A stretch of 64,000 nucleotides of DNA from Mangrovicoccus algicola (GCF_014903745.1 NZ_JACVXA010000011.1:34814-98813), one strand, 5' to 3'. Shown: positions 1 to 9,576, numbered from the stretch's first letter. Translations and numbers: made by a program. The notes: generated from the sequence alone by a model not told the origin.

Positions 1-798
<798 letters not shown>

Positions 799-847
799 TT
801 TGCCTGTCCTTATCTCATGCCCGCCAAGGGGCGGCAATGCCGGTTCT

Positions 848-862
848 GTTCTGCTCTTGTTC
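848..862 (-). promoter_or_regulatory. LexA operator (SOS box) of recA
   Basis: Read toward recA the site is GAACAAGAGCAGAAC, a perfect GAAC-N7-GAAC direct repeat, the known LexA target of alphaproteobacteria. It lies about 50 bp before the recA start and directly downstream of the predicted -10, where binding would block RNA polymerase. A second, imperfect pair (GAAC-N6-GAAC on the + strand, 873-886) and an inverted repeat GTTCTC-N6-GAGAAC (859-876) overlap the same promoter. Confidence 0.85.
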
Positions 863-864
863 TC

Positions 865-893
865 AATATGGAGAACAGACGGGAACATTTCAA
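865..893 (-). promoter_or_regulatory. Predicted sigma-70-type promoter of recA
   Basis: On the minus strand TTGAAA (888-893) is followed after 17 bp by CATATT (865-870). Spacing is ideal and the -10 matches the consensus at 4 of 6 positions. The LexA box begins 2 bp downstream, which supports the assignment. Confidence 0.6.
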
Positions 894-1142
894 CTTAAAA
901 TCTTTCCTGCACTATCGGGACGACTCGTTAAGGCAGATTTAAGCCGCGCGGCGACCCGGCGGCGCGGCGGATTGCCGACCGGGCCGGATGCGGTTGTGAC
1001 ATTCTTGACCAAATCGTCCTTAATATTGCCGCGACTCGGTCTCCGGCACCCTGTTGCGGCCGCAAGGCTCTTTCATCATCCGGAGCGCGACGTATATTGT
1101 GCCGCACCTGAGAGAACCCGAAGAGCCCCCGGAGCCTGCCAC

Positions 1143-1484
1143 GTGCCTCATTTCGAACCGATCCTGTCCGGAAAGGACGGCAAGACCGACGACGATGCCG
1201 GGGTCATCACCAGGACCAAGCCCCGGACGAAACGTCCGCCGCTGTACAAGGTGCTGATCCTGAACGACGATTATACGCCGATGGAATTCGTCGTGCATGT
1301 GCTGGAGCGGTTCTTCGGCCTGAGTCACAGCCAGGCTTTCGAATTGATGCTGACGGTGCACAAGAAGGGCGTCGCGGTCGTCGGCGTATTTTCCTTCGAA
1401 GTGGCGGAAACCAAGGTGGGGCAGGTGATGGATTTCGCCCGCCGCCACCAGCATCCGCTGCAATGCACCATGGAAAAGGAATAG
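1143..1484 (+). CDS. clpS: ATP-dependent Clp protease adaptor ClpS
   Basis: ClpS binds the N-domain of ClpA and delivers N-degron substrates to ClpAP in the cytoplasm. The 113-residue product has a short disordered N-terminus, then the folded core beginning [17 protein letters not shown], with the NDD segment that contacts the N-terminal residue of the substrate, and ends in the conserved block [20 protein letters not shown] chose the GTG at 1143 because it gives the usual short N-terminus and no ATG lies close upstream in frame; a start further upstream would add non-conserved residues. It is followed 21 bp later by a methyltransferase gene and may be co-transcribed with it. Confidence 0.93.
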   Translation: MPHFEPILSGKDGKTDDDAGVITRTKPRTKRPPLYKVLILNDDYTPMEFVVHVLERFFGLSHSQAFELMLTVHKKGVAVVGVFSFEVAETKVGQVMDFARRHQHPLQCTMEKE

Positions 1485-1505
1485 CGGCCCGCGGGCCGGT
1501 CTCCC

Positions 1506-2513
1506 ATGCTGAAACGTATTTCCCTGGCGCTCGAGACGGGCGCCGCACCGATGCCCGCAAGCGGACGCATCGCTGTCTTCGATCCTCCCGCCGCACCGCT
1601 CCTGCCCGGCATCGACCCCGCGCGGATCGAGGTGGTCTCCGCCTCGGCGCGGCTGCATGCAGATTGCGCGCGGGCGGGGATCTCCGCCGTCGAGCAGCCG
1701 CGTGGCAGCTATGCCGCCGCTCTGGTCTGTCTGGACCGGTCCCGTCCCGCGGCGCGGTTGCAGATTGCAACCGCCGTCGCCGCACTGCCCGAAGGCGCGC
1801 CTATTCTGGTCGACGGGCAGAAGACCGACGGGGTGGACCCCGCCATGAAGGATTGCCGGGCCCGGGTCGAGATATCCGACAGCTATGTCAAATCGCATGG
1901 CCGACTGTTCTGGTTCGCCGCCGCGCCCGTCTTCGGGGACTGGGCGGCGCTTGCCGCGGACTGGCCGGCGGTGGAGGGGTTCCGCACCGCCCCGGGGGTG
2001 TTTTCCGCCGACGGGGTGGATCCCGGTTCGCTGCTTCTGGCACGGACGCTTCCTGTGCTGAAGGGCGCGGGGGCGGATCTGGGGGCGGGCTGGGGCTATC
2101 TTTCGGCAGCGGTCCTGAAAAACGACGCCGTGACGCGATTGCACCTGGTGGAGGAGGATGGCCGCGCGCTGCGGGCCGCCCGGGCCAATCTGGACGATCC
2201 CCGGGCGCGGTTCCACTGGGCAGATGCCACGGCCTGGCAGGAACCCGAGGGGATGGAATTCGTGATCTCCAACCCGCCTTTCCATGCCCGGCGCGAGACA
2301 AGCCCCGATCTGGGCCGGGCCTTCATCGCGGCCGCGGCGCGGATGCTGGCGCGGCACGGGCGGCTGTGGATGGTTGCAAACCGCCATCTGCCATATGAGG
2401 CGGAACTGGCGGCGCGGTTCGGTTCCGTCAGGGAAGTGGTGGCCCAATCCGGCTACAAGGTGATAGAAGCCGGCCTTCCGAAATCCGTCCGGGACCCAAG
2501 GAGACGCGCATGA
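1506..2513 (+). CDS. RsmC-like class I SAM-dependent methyltransferase
   Basis: A 335-residue protein with the layout of RsmC-type 16S rRNA guanine-N2 methyltransferases: a degenerate N-terminal methyltransferase-like half followed by a catalytic C-terminal half. The SAM motif GADLGAGWGYLSAAVL starts near residue 188 and the catalytic NPPF motif is at 256-259, typical of enzymes that methylate exocyclic amino groups. RsmC modifies G1207 of 16S rRNA; that target is inferred from family resemblance, not shown. The gene overlaps the downstream SDR gene by 4 bp (ATGA), so the two are translationally linked. A perfect copy of the GGTTGCA-N3-TGCAACC palindrome lies inside it at 1756. Confidence 0.85.
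   Translation: MLKRISLALETGAAPMPASGRIAVFDPPAAPLLPGIDPARIEVVSASARLHADCARAGISAVEQPRGSYAAALVCLDRSRPAARLQIATAVAALPEGAPILVDGQKTDGVDPAMKDCRARVEISDSYVKSHGRLFWFAAAPVFGDWAALAADWPAVEGFRTAPGVFSADGVDPGSLLLARTLPVLKGAGADLGAGWGYLSAAVLKNDAVTRLHLVEEDGRALRAARANLDDPRARFHWADATAWQEPEGMEFVISNPPFHARRETSPDLGRAFIAAAARMLARHGRLWMVANRHLPYEAELAARFGSVREVVAQSGYKVIEAGLPKSVRDPRRRA
1756..1772. repeat. Palindrome GGTTGCA-GAT-TGCAACC (perfect copy)
   Basis: A 14/14 match inside the RsmC-like gene, encoding RLQIAT across the site. The flanking C and G extend the inverted repeat to 19 bp. Confidence 0.8.
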
Positions 2514-3316
2514 GCCTGTCCGTCGAAGGAAAGACCGCCATCGTGACGGGGGCGGCTAATGGCATCGGCCTGGCCGTCTCGCGCCATCTGCTGGACCAGG
2601 GCGCGCATGTCATGATGGTCGATATGGACGAGGCCAAGCTGACCGAGGAATTCGGCGCGCTGCCCGATCGCGAGAACGCGGCCTGGTTCGCCGGCGACCT
2701 GCGCGAGAGGCTGACCCTGGCCAACCTGATGTCCGCCACGCTGGATGCGTTCGACCGGCTGGACATCCTGGTCAATGCCAGCCGCCAGGTCACGGCCGAG
2801 GACCCGCTGGCCGTGGCGGGGGACGAGACGCTGAAGGAGCTGCTGCAGCAGAACCTGATGCCTGCCTACCGGCTCAGCCAGCTTGCCGCGAAGCGCATGA
2901 TTGCCCAGGCCGAGGGCGGCGACGAGGACGCGCCTGTCGGTTCGATCATCAATGTCTCTTCCATCGCGGCGCGCCGTTCGCCGCCGGAATTGCTGGCCTT
3001 CTCGGTTTCGACCGCGGCGCTGGACCAGCTGACGCGCTCGCTGGCCGTGGCGCTGGCTGAACATCGCATCCGCGTCAATTCCGTCGCCTTCGGTTCGGTC
3101 ATGTCCGACAGCCTGAAGACGACGCTGAAGGAGAATCGCGGCTACCGCGAGGATATCGTGGAGAACACGCCGCTGCAGCGCATCGCGGGGCCCAAGGAGG
3201 TGGTGGAGACGGTGCAGTTCCTCGCCTCGGAGGGCTCGGCCTTCATGACCGGTCAGATCCTGACCATCGATGGCGGCCGCACGCTGGTCGATCCGGTCAG
3301 CGCGCCGGCGCACTGA
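2510..3316 (+). CDS. SDR-family protein with altered catalytic site
   Basis: A 268-residue short-chain dehydrogenase/reductase fold protein. The nucleotide-binding motif TGAANGIG is at residues 13-20, the VNAS segment replaces the usual NNAG, the INVSS strand near 147-151 supplies the normal catalytic Ser, and the C-terminus GQILTIDGGRTL is typical. The canonical YxxxK dyad is missing: the corresponding segment reads LLAFSVSTAALDQ, with Phe164 in place of Tyr and Thr168 in place of Lys. Classical SDR catalysis needs both, so the protein may be a weak or non-catalytic NAD(P)-binding protein; this is inference. It overlaps the RsmC-like gene by 4 bp, and its 3' end overlaps the convergent lipoprotein gene by 20 bp. 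Confidence 0.85.
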   Translation: MSLSVEGKTAIVTGAANGIGLAVSRHLLDQGAHVMMVDMDEAKLTEEFGALPDRENAAWFAGDLRERLTLANLMSATLDAFDRLDILVNASRQVTAEDPLAVAGDETLKELLQQNLMPAYRLSQLAAKRMIAQAEGGDEDAPVGSIINVSSIAARRSPPELLAFSVSTAALDQLTRSLAVALAEHRIRVNSVAFGSVMSDSLKTTLKENRGYREDIVENTPLQRIAGPKEVVETVQFLASEGSAFMTGQILTIDGGRTLVDPVSAPAH

Positions 3317-3683
3317 CCGCGACGGGCCGCCCCTGGGCCGAGCAGCTGGATCCGCCCAGCTGTTCGCGCTTCAGCAGCAGGGAGTCCAGCTTGCGGCGCT
3401 CGGATTCCGGATCCACCGCGACGCGCCGTTCATAGGTGTTGGGGTAGTTGTCGAAACACCATCCCAGATGACCATAATAGCCCGAGCGGCCGCAGAAGGA
3501 CAGGCCGACGCTGACATCGCGGGTCTCCGTCTGGTAGGCATAGCCACGGGCCAGGTTCTGGCGCGTCTCCTCGATCAGCGCATCCAGGTGACGTTCCTCG
3601 CGGCTCAGCCCGCGTTCGCAGCGCTCCTGGGCAGTGCCGCAGGCGGCCAGCAGCATCAGAACCGAAAGAACATGGGCGCGCAT
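3297..3683 (-). CDS. Small predicted lipoprotein, function unknown
   Basis: A 128-residue protein I do not recognise. It starts MRAHVLSVLMLLAACGTAQ, a signal peptide ending in the lipobox LAAC with Cys15 as the lipidation site, so it is expected to be a periplasm-facing lipoprotein. The mature part is mixed charged/polar with Cys residues at several places (ERCERG, LSFCGR, GWCFDN, SSCSAQ), suggesting disulfides. The start at 3683 is preceded by GGAGG at good distance; an upstream in-frame start would hide the signal peptide. It converges with the SDR gene and the two coding ends overlap by 20 bp. Confidence 0.7.
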   Translation of the reverse strand: MRAHVLSVLMLLAACGTAQERCERGLSREERHLDALIEETRQNLARGYAYQTETRDVSVGLSFCGRSGYYGHLGWCFDNYPNTYERRVAVDPESERRKLDSLLLKREQLGGSSCSAQGRPVAVSAPAR

Positions 3684-3867
3684 CCGAAAGCCTCCGTCAA
3701 GACACGCCGTCACCATGTGGGAACCGCCCTCCGGCGTCAACCACGTCACCTTCGGCGGCATTTGCCCCCGGCGGAGGCGTCGGGCGGTGCGCGCCGGATC
3801 GGAAAGAGGCGTCCCGGTCCCGCTGGCTGCCGCCCGTCCCCGCGGCGCGGGGGCGGGCTTCGGTCCG

Positions 3868-4611
3868 TCAGCCCCGGCGACGGCGGCGCAGCAGCGCGGT
3901 CATGGCCAGGGCAGAGGCCATGGCAAGGGCGGTCGGGGGCACCGGAACGGGGGCGACCGGCGGGGGCGGGGAGTCCGAGCCGCCGCCACCGCCGCCTCCG
4001 GTCCCGCCATCGATGATGGTCCGGTCGCTGATGCCGCCGGAGCCGCCCGAGGAGCTGCCGCCGCCGGGCAGGCGCCCGCCGGGCGTGTAGACCTCGAACG
4101 GGTCGGACCGGTCGCGGTCGCCGTCGGGGCGATCAACTTGGCGCGACCCGTAGCCGGGGGTCGTGGCAGCGACCGACGTCACGGAGATGCCGGGGAAGAG
4201 ATCGACGAAGCCGTCGGAAACCCTGCGGGTGACTTCGGGGGTCAGCGGCGCCTGCACGGGTTCCAGCCCGGCATATTCGTCGGGGCTGTCCGAGCTGCAG
4301 ATCTCGGTCCGGCGGTCCTGGTAGCCGGACCATTCCTGGTCGGTCGCGGCCCGGCCCAGGATGTTGCGGGCATAGGACTCGCGGCTCAGCGCGGCGTCGC
4401 AAGGGCGTTCGATGCAGACCGGCGGCGGGCGCGTTCCCTTGAAGCCTTCGCGCCATGCGGATTCGAGATCCGCCTCGCGAACGCAGGTCTCGCCGAGGAA
4501 GTCGTTGTAATAGGGAACCGTTCCGGCCATCGAAATGCCCGGAAATCCGGCCAGTCCGAGGCCGAAGCATACCAAAAGGGCGCGCGAAATTGCGCGGCAA
4601 GAAGGTGACAT
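3868..4611 (-). CDS. Exported protein with VPLPA-CTERM-like C-terminal tail
   Basis: A 247-residue exported protein of unknown function. The N-terminus MSPSCRAISRALLVCFGLGL leads into a hydrophobic signal peptide ending near SMA. The middle has four to five Cys in short motifs (GETCVRE, PVCIERPCDAA, TEICSSD). A Gly/Ser/Pro-rich linker precedes the C-terminus PVPVPPTALAMASALAMTALL followed by RRRRRG, the pattern (VPxP motif, one hydrophobic segment, Arg cluster) of the VPLPA-CTERM/PEP-CTERM surface-sorting signals of Rhodobacterales. These tails are processed by exosortases; none is in the window. The start at 4611 has a GGGGGAGA ribosome-binding site. The gene diverges from nrdJ. Confidence 0.75.
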   Translation of the reverse strand: MSPSCRAISRALLVCFGLGLAGFPGISMAGTVPYYNDFLGETCVREADLESAWREGFKGTRPPPVCIERPCDAALSRESYARNILGRAATDQEWSGYQDRRTEICSSDSPDEYAGLEPVQAPLTPEVTRRVSDGFVDLFPGISVTSVAATTPGYGSRQVDRPDGDRDRSDPFEVYTPGGRLPGGGSSSGGSGGISDRTIIDGGTGGGGGGGSDSPPPPVAPVPVPPTALAMASALAMTALLRRRRRG

Positions 4612-4741
4612 CAGGCGTCTCCCCCGTGAACGATTCTGTGTGTGTCTGAAGGTTGATCTAGGCCTGACCCCGGGTGAATGCACGGGTTTTGAATGATTAA
4701 AGTAAATCAATATACGTCAGGATATATCCCGTTTACCCGGG

Positions 4742-4758
4742 GGATAGGTGGCCTATCC
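4742..4758. promoter_or_regulatory. Inverted repeat GGATAGG-TGG-CCTATCC
   Basis: A perfect 7-bp inverted repeat with a 3-bp centre in the divergent region between the exported-protein gene and nrdJ. It has the size of an operator. No regulator is assignable from sequence alone. Confidence 0.45.
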
Positions 4759-4813
4759 GAACCATTTGTTGGGGTGTCAACGACTAAAACCACCAGCTGT
4801 AGTGATTTCTTCG

Positions 4814-4842
4814 TTGACGTGATGGGGGAGGACACGTTTAGT
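4814..4842 (+). promoter_or_regulatory. Candidate promoter of nrdJ
   Basis: TTGACG (4814-4819) and TTTAGT (4837-4842) are separated by 17 bp. The paired NrdR-like boxes lie 21 bp and 62 bp downstream, a position compatible with repression. The -10 match is modest. Confidence 0.4.
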
Positions 4843-4862
4843 TGAGGTCAGGCGATGGCTGA

Positions 4863-4878
4863 CCGCAACATCTGGTGT
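4863..4878 (+). promoter_or_regulatory. Candidate NrdR box 1 upstream of nrdJ
   Basis: CCGCAACATCTGGTGT matches the NrdR consensus acaCwAtATaTwGtgt at about 12 of 16 positions. A second candidate starts exactly 41 bp downstream, four helical turns, on the same DNA face. NrdR represses ribonucleotide reductase genes through paired boxes. Confidence 0.4.
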
Positions 4879-4903
4879 CATCGCCGATCGGGGGACATTT
4901 CGG

Positions 4904-4919
4904 CAGCTATATCTTGTGG
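4904..4919 (+). promoter_or_regulatory. Candidate NrdR box 2 upstream of nrdJ
   Basis: CAGCTATATCTTGTGG matches the NrdR consensus at about 11 of 16 positions, including the core CTATAT and TTGTG. It pairs with the site at 4863. Confidence 0.4.
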
Positions 4920-5024
4920 CCCTGCCAGGCCACCGAGCCGTCTTGCGCATCCCCGTCCCAGGCGAAAGGCGGCAGCCCCTTCCTTCGGGCTGCGCAGAAC
5001 CGGCAGCGATCCGCAGAGGCCCGC

Positions 5025-8000
5025 ATGAAGATAGAGCGCACCTTCACCACCGACGACGCGGATGCCTATGCCGGGCTCGATTTCAAGCGGGTCTCTTCCG
5101 AGATCCGCAATCCCGACGGGCAGGCAGTGTTCCGCCTTGACGGGGTGGAGGTGCCCGCAGGCTGGAGCCAGGTGGCCTCGGACGTCCTTGCACAGAAATA
5201 TTTCCGCCGCGCGGGCGTGGCGGCGCGGCTGAGGAAGGTGCCCGAGAAAGGCGTGCCGGACTGGCTGTGGCGCGCCGAGCCGGATCGCGAGGCGCTGGAG
5301 GGTTTGCCCGAGGAGGCCCGCTTCGGCGGCGAGACCTCTGCGCGGCAGGTCTTCGACCGGCTTGCCGGGGCCTGGACCTACTGGGGCTGGAAGGGCGGCT
5401 ATTTCACGGCCGAGGCGGATGCCCGCGCCTATTTCGACGAGATGCGGCTGATGCTGGCCCGCCAGATGGCGGCGCCCAACAGCCCGCAATGGTTCAATAC
5501 GGGGCTGCACTGGGCCTACGGGATCGACGGACCTTCGCAGGGACATTTCTATGTCGACCCCTTCACCGGCGAGATGGTCCAGTCGGCATCGGCCTACGAG
5601 CATCCCCAGCCCCATGCCTGCTTCATCCAGTCGGTCAGCGACGACCTGGTGAATGCGGGCGGCATCATGGACCTCTGGGTCCGCGAGGCGCGGCTGTTCA
5701 AATACGGCTCGGGCACCGGCACGAACTTTTCAAGCCTCCGGGCCGAGGGCGAAGCCCTCTCCGGCGGCGGCAAGAGCTCCGGTCTGATGGGTTTCCTGAG
5801 GATCGGCGATCGGGCAGCGGGCGCGATCAAGTCGGGCGGCACGACCCGGCGCGCGGCCAAGATGGTGATCTGCGACGCGGATCACCCGGATATCGAGGAC
5901 TTCATCAACTGGAAGGTGAAGGAAGAGCAAAAGGTGGCGAGCCTGGTGGCAGGCTCGAAGATGCACGAGATGCATCTCAACCAGATCTTCGCCGGGATTG
6001 CCCGATGGGACGGCAGCATCGAGGATGCCACCGACCCGGCGAGGAACGACGCCCTGAAGACGGCGATCCGCAAGGCCAGGAAGGCCATGATCCCGGAAAC
6101 CTATGTCAACCGCGTGCTCCAGTACGCGCGGCAGGGCTACAGCTCGATCGAGTTTCCCAGCTATGACACCGACTGGGACAGCGAGGCCTATGGCACGGTC
6201 TCGGGTCAGAATTCCAACAACACGGTGCGGGTGACGGATGCTTTCCTGGAGGCGGTCCGCGAGGATGGCGACTGGGCGCTGCTGCGGCGCACGGACGGCA
6301 AGGTGGCCAAGGTCCTCAAGGCGCGCGACCTGTGGGAGCAGATCGGTCATGCCGCCTGGGCCTGCGCCGATCCGGGGCTGCAGTTCCACGACACGATCAA
6401 TGCCTGGCATACCTGCCCCGAGGATGGCCCGATCCGCGCCTCCAACCCGTGTTCGGAATACATGTTCCTCGACGACACGGCCTGCAACCTCGCCTCGCTG
6501 AACCTGGTCGCCTTTCTCGGCGACGGGCAGTTCCGGGCGCGGGATTTCATGCAGGCGGTGCGGCTTTGGACCCTGACGCTGGAGATCAGCGTGGCCATGG
6601 CGCAGTTCCCATCCGAGGCGATCGCGCGGCGATCCTGGGAATTCCGCACGCTGGGCCTGGGATATGCCAATATCGGCGGGCTGCTGATGAGCCTCGGCCA
6701 TGGCTATGATTCCGCCGAAGGGCGGGCGCTCTGCGCGGCGATCACCGCGATCATGACCGGCACCGCCTATGCGACCTCGGCCGAGATGGCCGCCGAGCTG
6801 GGCGCCTTTGCGGGGTACCAGCGCAATGCCCGCCACATGCTGCGGGTGATCGGCAACCATGCGCGCGCCGCCGAGGGGCAGGCCGGGGGATACGAGGGGC
6901 TGTCGGTGGCACCGGTGCCGCTGGACCGCGCCGCCTGTCCCGATTCCGAACTGCCCCGCCTGGCGCAGGCCGCCTGGGCGGAGGCGCTGCGGCTGGGGCA
7001 GGCCCACGGGTTCCGCAATGCCCAGGCCACCGTCATCGCCCCGACCGGGACGATCGGGCTGGTGATGGATTGCGACACGACCGGGATCGAACCCGATTTC
7101 GCGCTGGTGAAATACAAGAAGCTGGCGGGTGGCGGCTATTTCAAGATCATCAACCGCGCGGTGCCCGGTGCGCTGGAGAGGCTGGGCTATGCGGCGGACC
7201 AGATCGCGGAGATAACCGCCCATGCCGTCGGGCACGGCACCCTGGCCACGGCGCCGGAAATCGATCACACCGCCCTGATCGGCCATGGCTTCGGCCCGCA
7301 GGAAATCGCCAAGGTCGAGGCGGCCCTGGCCACCGCCTTCGATATCCGCTTCGTCTTCAATCAATGGGTGCTGGGCAAGGATTTCTGCACCGGCGTGCTG
7401 GGCATTCCCGAGACGCTGATGGCCGATCCGACCTTCGACATGCTGGCGCATCTGGGCTTTTCCGCGCGCCAGGTCGAGGCGGCCAATGACCATGTGGTCG
7501 GAACCATGACGCTGGAGGGCGCGCCGCATCTGAAGCCGGAACACCTGGCCGTCTTCGACTGTGCCAGCCCCTGCGGCCGACGCGGGCGGCGGTGCCTGTC
7601 GGTCGAGAGCCACATCACCATGATGGCGGCGGCGCAGAGCTTTGTCTCGGGGGCGATTTCCAAGACGGTCAACATGCCGGGAGATGCCACCATCGCCGCC
7701 TGCCAGGAGGCCTATGACCTGAGCTGGCGGCTGGGGGTTAAGGCCAATGCGCTCTATCGCGACGGCTCGAAGCTGAGCCAGCCGCTGGCGGCGGCGCTGA
7801 TCGGCGAGGACGATGAGGCGGCCGAGACGATGGAGATCGGCACGCCGCCGCAGAAGGCGCAGCTGCTTGCCGAGAAGATCGTCGAACGCATCGTCGTCAA
7901 GGAGGTGCGCGCCGCGCGCGAAAGGCTGCCGGAGCGGCGCAAGGGCTATACCCAGAAGGCGATCATCGGCGGGCACAAGGTCTATCTGCGCACCGGCGAA

Positions 8001-8639
8001 TATCGCGACGGGTCGCTGGGCGAGATCTTCATCGACATGCACAAGGAGGGCGCGGGGTTCCGCGCCATGATGAACAACTTCGCCATCGCCGTCTCGGTGG
8101 GGCTGCAATACGGCGTGCCGCTGGAGGAATTTGTCGAGGCCTTCACCTTCACCCGGTTCGAGCCCGCGGGGATGGTGCAGGGCAACGACTCGATCAAGTC
8201 GGCGACCTCGATCCTCGACTACATCTTCCGCGAACTGGCGGTCAGCTATCTCGACCGCACCGACCTGGCGCATGTCGAGCCGCAGGGCACCAGCTTCGAC
8301 ACGCTGGGCGGCGGCGTCGGAGAGAGCCTGCCGGGACCCGCGGCGCCCGGCGCGGGCTCGCGGTCGCTGGAGGTGCTGCGCCAGATCAGTTCCTCGGGGT
8401 ACCTCAGGAACCGCGTGCCCGCGGACCTGGTCGGCGGGGGGTTGGGCTTCGATGCGGTGCTCGACCCGCCCCGCAGCCGCGCCCCGGCCGCGACGGAGGT
8501 CCGGGCCCAGGCCCGAACGCAGGCGCGCCTCCAGGGATTCGAGGGCGATCCCTGCGGCGAATGCGGCAACTACACGCTGGTGCGCAACGGCACCTGCCTG
8601 AAATGCAACACCTGCGGCGGAACGTCGGGCTGCAGCTGA
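5025..8639 (+). CDS. nrdJ: Adenosylcobalamin-dependent (class II) ribonucleoside-diphosphate reductase
   Basis: A 1204-residue class II ribonucleotide reductase, which makes deoxyribonucleotides using a B12 cofactor and does not need oxygen. Visible features: active-site Cys199 in HACFIQS, the nucleotide-binding [11 protein letters not shown] segment, SNPCSE with Cys476 and Glu478, then ACNLASLNL, and a C-terminal Cys-rich tail ([19 protein letters not shown]) used for reductant transfer or zinc binding. Length and tail fit the long NrdJ form of alphaproteobacteria. The start at 5025 ([15 protein letters not shown]) gives the conserved N-terminus; upstream in-frame sequence is rejected as promoter DNA. 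Paired NrdR-like boxes suggest NrdR repression. The gene stands alone and ends before a clear terminator. Confidence 0.96.
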   Translation: MKIERTFTTDDADAYAGLDFKRVSSEIRNPDGQAVFRLDGVEVPAGWSQVASDVLAQKYFRRAGVAARLRKVPEKGVPDWLWRAEPDREALEGLPEEARFGGETSARQVFDRLAGAWTYWGWKGGYFTAEADARAYFDEMRLMLARQMAAPNSPQWFNTGLHWAYGIDGPSQGHFYVDPFTGEMVQSASAYEHPQPHACFIQSVSDDLVNAGGIMDLWVREARLFKYGSGTGTNFSSLRAEGEALSGGGKSSGLMGFLRIGDRAAGAIKSGGTTRRAAKMVICDADHPDIEDFINWKVKEEQKVASLVAGSKMHEMHLNQIFAGIARWDGSIEDATDPARNDALKTAIRKARKAMIPETYVNRVLQYARQGYSSIEFPSYDTDWDSEAYGTVSGQNSNNTVRVTDAFLEAVREDGDWALLRRTDGKVAKVLKARDLWEQIGHAAWACADPGLQFHDTINAWHTCPEDGPIRASNPCSEYMFLDDTACNLASLNLVAFLGDGQFRARDFMQAVRLWTLTLEISVAMAQFPSEAIARRSWEFRTLGLGYANIGGLLMSLGHGYDSAEGRALCAAITAIMTGTAYATSAEMAAELGAFAGYQRNARHMLRVIGNHARAAEGQAGGYEGLSVAPVPLDRAACPDSELPRLAQAAWAEALRLGQAHGFRNAQATVIAPTGTIGLVMDCDTTGIEPDFALVKYKKLAGGGYFKIINRAVPGALERLGYAADQIAEITAHAVGHGTLATAPEIDHTALIGHGFGPQEIAKVEAALATAFDIRFVFNQWVLGKDFCTGVLGIPETLMADPTFDMLAHLGFSARQVEAANDHVVGTMTLEGAPHLKPEHLAVFDCASPCGRRGRRCLSVESHITMMAAAQSFVSGAISKTVNMPGDATIAACQEAYDLSWRLGVKANALYRDGSKLSQPLAAALIGEDDEAAETMEIGTPPQKAQLLAEKIVERIVVKEVRAARERLPERRKGYTQKAIIGGHKVYLRTGEYRDGSLGEIFIDMHKEGAGFRAMMNNFAIAVSVGLQYGVPLEEFVEAFTFTRFEPAGMVQGNDSIKSATSILDYIFRELAVSYLDRTDLAHVEPQGTSFDTLGGGVGESLPGPAAPGAGSRSLEVLRQISSSGYLRNRVPADLVGGGLGFDAVLDPPRSRAPAATEVRAQARTQARLQGFEGDPCGECGNYTLVRNGTCLKCNTCGGTSGCS

Positions 8640-8988
8640 TCCCATTTCCTTTCCGGTGGCGGCACCGCCGCCTCCGGCCGCTCCCGGGTCGCAGGCAGAC
8701 AACCACGATCGAGCAGAAGAAGATCGAACCTGGACAGCGATACTCGCCCCCGCGCAAGCGGGGGCTTTTTCCATCCGTGGCGGCGCGGCACGGGCTGAAT
8801 GAGGCCTGCAGGGGCGGCTTGCGCGCGACCTGGGGTGCCGGGGCACCCGCGCCGCCTGCACCCGCCCAGAATTGCGGCAGTGCGGCGGGGATTTCGCCGC
8901 ATCCGCATGGTCGCGCTTGGCAGCGCGATCCGTCATGGCCTATTCATGTGCCAGTCTTTCGATCCCAATGGACTCGCAGGGGGCGGCC
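8640..8988. other. Intergenic region after nrdJ
   Basis: About 350 bp with the nrdJ terminator at 8746-8770. I see no gene, RNA or repeat in the remainder; the last 100 bp should contain the promoter of the following kinase-like gene. Confidence 0.5.
8746..8770 (+). terminator. Rho-independent terminator of nrdJ
   Basis: GCCCCCGC, loop GCAA, GCGGGGGC, then TTTTT: an 8-bp G+C-only stem with a tetraloop and U-tract, 107 bp after the nrdJ stop. Confidence 0.9.
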
Positions 8989-9576
8989 ATGCGGCACGAG
9001 ACCTGGTCTAAGAAACGCAGCGGCTGCCGGATCCACATTTTCGGCGCTTCCGGATCGGGCACCTCCACCCTGGGGCGGGCGCTGGCCGGGGCGCTGGCCT
9101 CCCAGCATTTCGACAGCGACGATTTCTACTGGATGCCGACCGATCCGCCCTTCTGCGAGCGCCGCCCCGAGGCGGAGCGCCTGGCGCTGATGCAGGCGGT
9201 CTTCGTGCCGCGCAGCGACTGGGTGCTGTCGGGATCGCTGGAGCGCTGGGGACTGCCCCTCGCGCCGCGAGTGACGGTCGGGATCCACCTGTCGCTGGAA
9301 CCCGAGATCCGGCGCGCCCGGCTGGAACGGCGCGAGGCGCTGCGCTGTGCCTGCGGGCGCGGCTGGGGGCAGCCCTTCTGCCAGCGCTGCACCGCCTTCC
9401 TGTGCTGGGCCGACCGCTACGAGGCGGGCGACCGCCCCGGGCGCAACCTGCAGGTCGATGGCGACTGGGCGCGCGCGCTGGCCTGTCCGGTGCTTCTGCT
9501 GGACAGCAGCTGGCCCGTGACGGAACTTGTCGGGACCGTCCTGGACAGGCTTGACCAGATGACGGCGCTGGCCTAG
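8989..9576 (+). CDS. P-loop kinase-like protein (adenylate-kinase-like fold)
   Basis: A 195-residue P-loop protein of the group often labelled adenylate kinase. The P-loop GASGSGTST is at residues 19-27, with Thr where classical Walker A has Lys, a change I recall as usual in this family. It is followed by FDSDDFYWMPTDPPF, a conserved acceptor-side motif, then VLSGSLERWG. A four-Cys cluster (LRCACGRGWG, FCQRCTAFLC) in the lid region could bind metal. Substrate is unknown. The start at 8989 has an AGGGGG ribosome-binding site 6 bp upstream; start candidates further upstream lack one. It lies 35 bp before prmA and is probably co-transcribed with it. Confidence 0.75.
   Translation: MRHETWSKKRSGCRIHIFGASGSGTSTLGRALAGALASQHFDSDDFYWMPTDPPFCERRPEAERLALMQAVFVPRSDWVLSGSLERWGLPLAPRVTVGIHLSLEPEIRRARLERREALRCACGRGWGQPFCQRCTAFLCWADRYEAGDRPGRNLQVDGDWARALACPVLLLDSSWPVTELVGTVLDRLDQMTALA

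Larger units (their letters stand above)
799..1142. other. Intergenic region between recA and clpS
   Basis: No gene is seen here. The left part holds the recA promoter and LexA box. The right part leads into clpS and contains a 12-bp perfect palindrome TTGCGGCCGCAA near 1054-1065 and a TATATT hexamer at 1093-1098 that could be the clpS -10; no convincing -35 accompanies it. Confidence 0.5.
4612..5024. other. Divergent intergenic region, A+T-rich, with regulatory repeats
   Basis: About 410 bp between the VPLPA-CTERM gene and nrdJ. It holds an A+T-rich block (4685-4730, with TGATT-N6-AATCA at 4694-4709), a strong small inverted repeat (4742-4758), a TTGACG/TTTAGT promoter candidate (4814-4842) and two NrdR-like boxes (4863 and 4904). 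An in-frame extension of nrdJ runs through the last 150 bp but does not look like RNR sequence. Confidence 0.6.

Noticed and set aside
2371..2382. Extra copies of the TGCAACC palindrome (also 21520, 22795, 25176, 26377, 43697)
   Set aside because: Only one half-site matches at these places, so they were not counted among the 11 palindromes.
4694..4709. FNR box (TGATT-N6-AATCA)
   Set aside because: FNR needs TTGAT-N4-ATCAA; the spacing here is wrong, so it is left as part of an A+T-rich promoter region.
4875..5024. In-frame N-terminal extension of nrdJ by 50 codons
   Set aside because: The extension has no RNR similarity, crosses the NrdR-like box region, and the ATG at 5025 gives the conserved N-terminus.
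4680..5024. Cobalamin riboswitch before the B12-dependent reductase
   Set aside because: I looked for the B12 box and the surrounding stem pattern and found only a loose GCCACCGAG; the conserved AGYCMGGAGACCKGCC segment is missing.
5730..8936. Very long open frame of over 1000 codons antisense to nrdJ
   Set aside because: It is a G+C-bias shadow: composition is Arg/Gly/His-rich without domain motifs, and nrdJ on the other strand is unmistakable.
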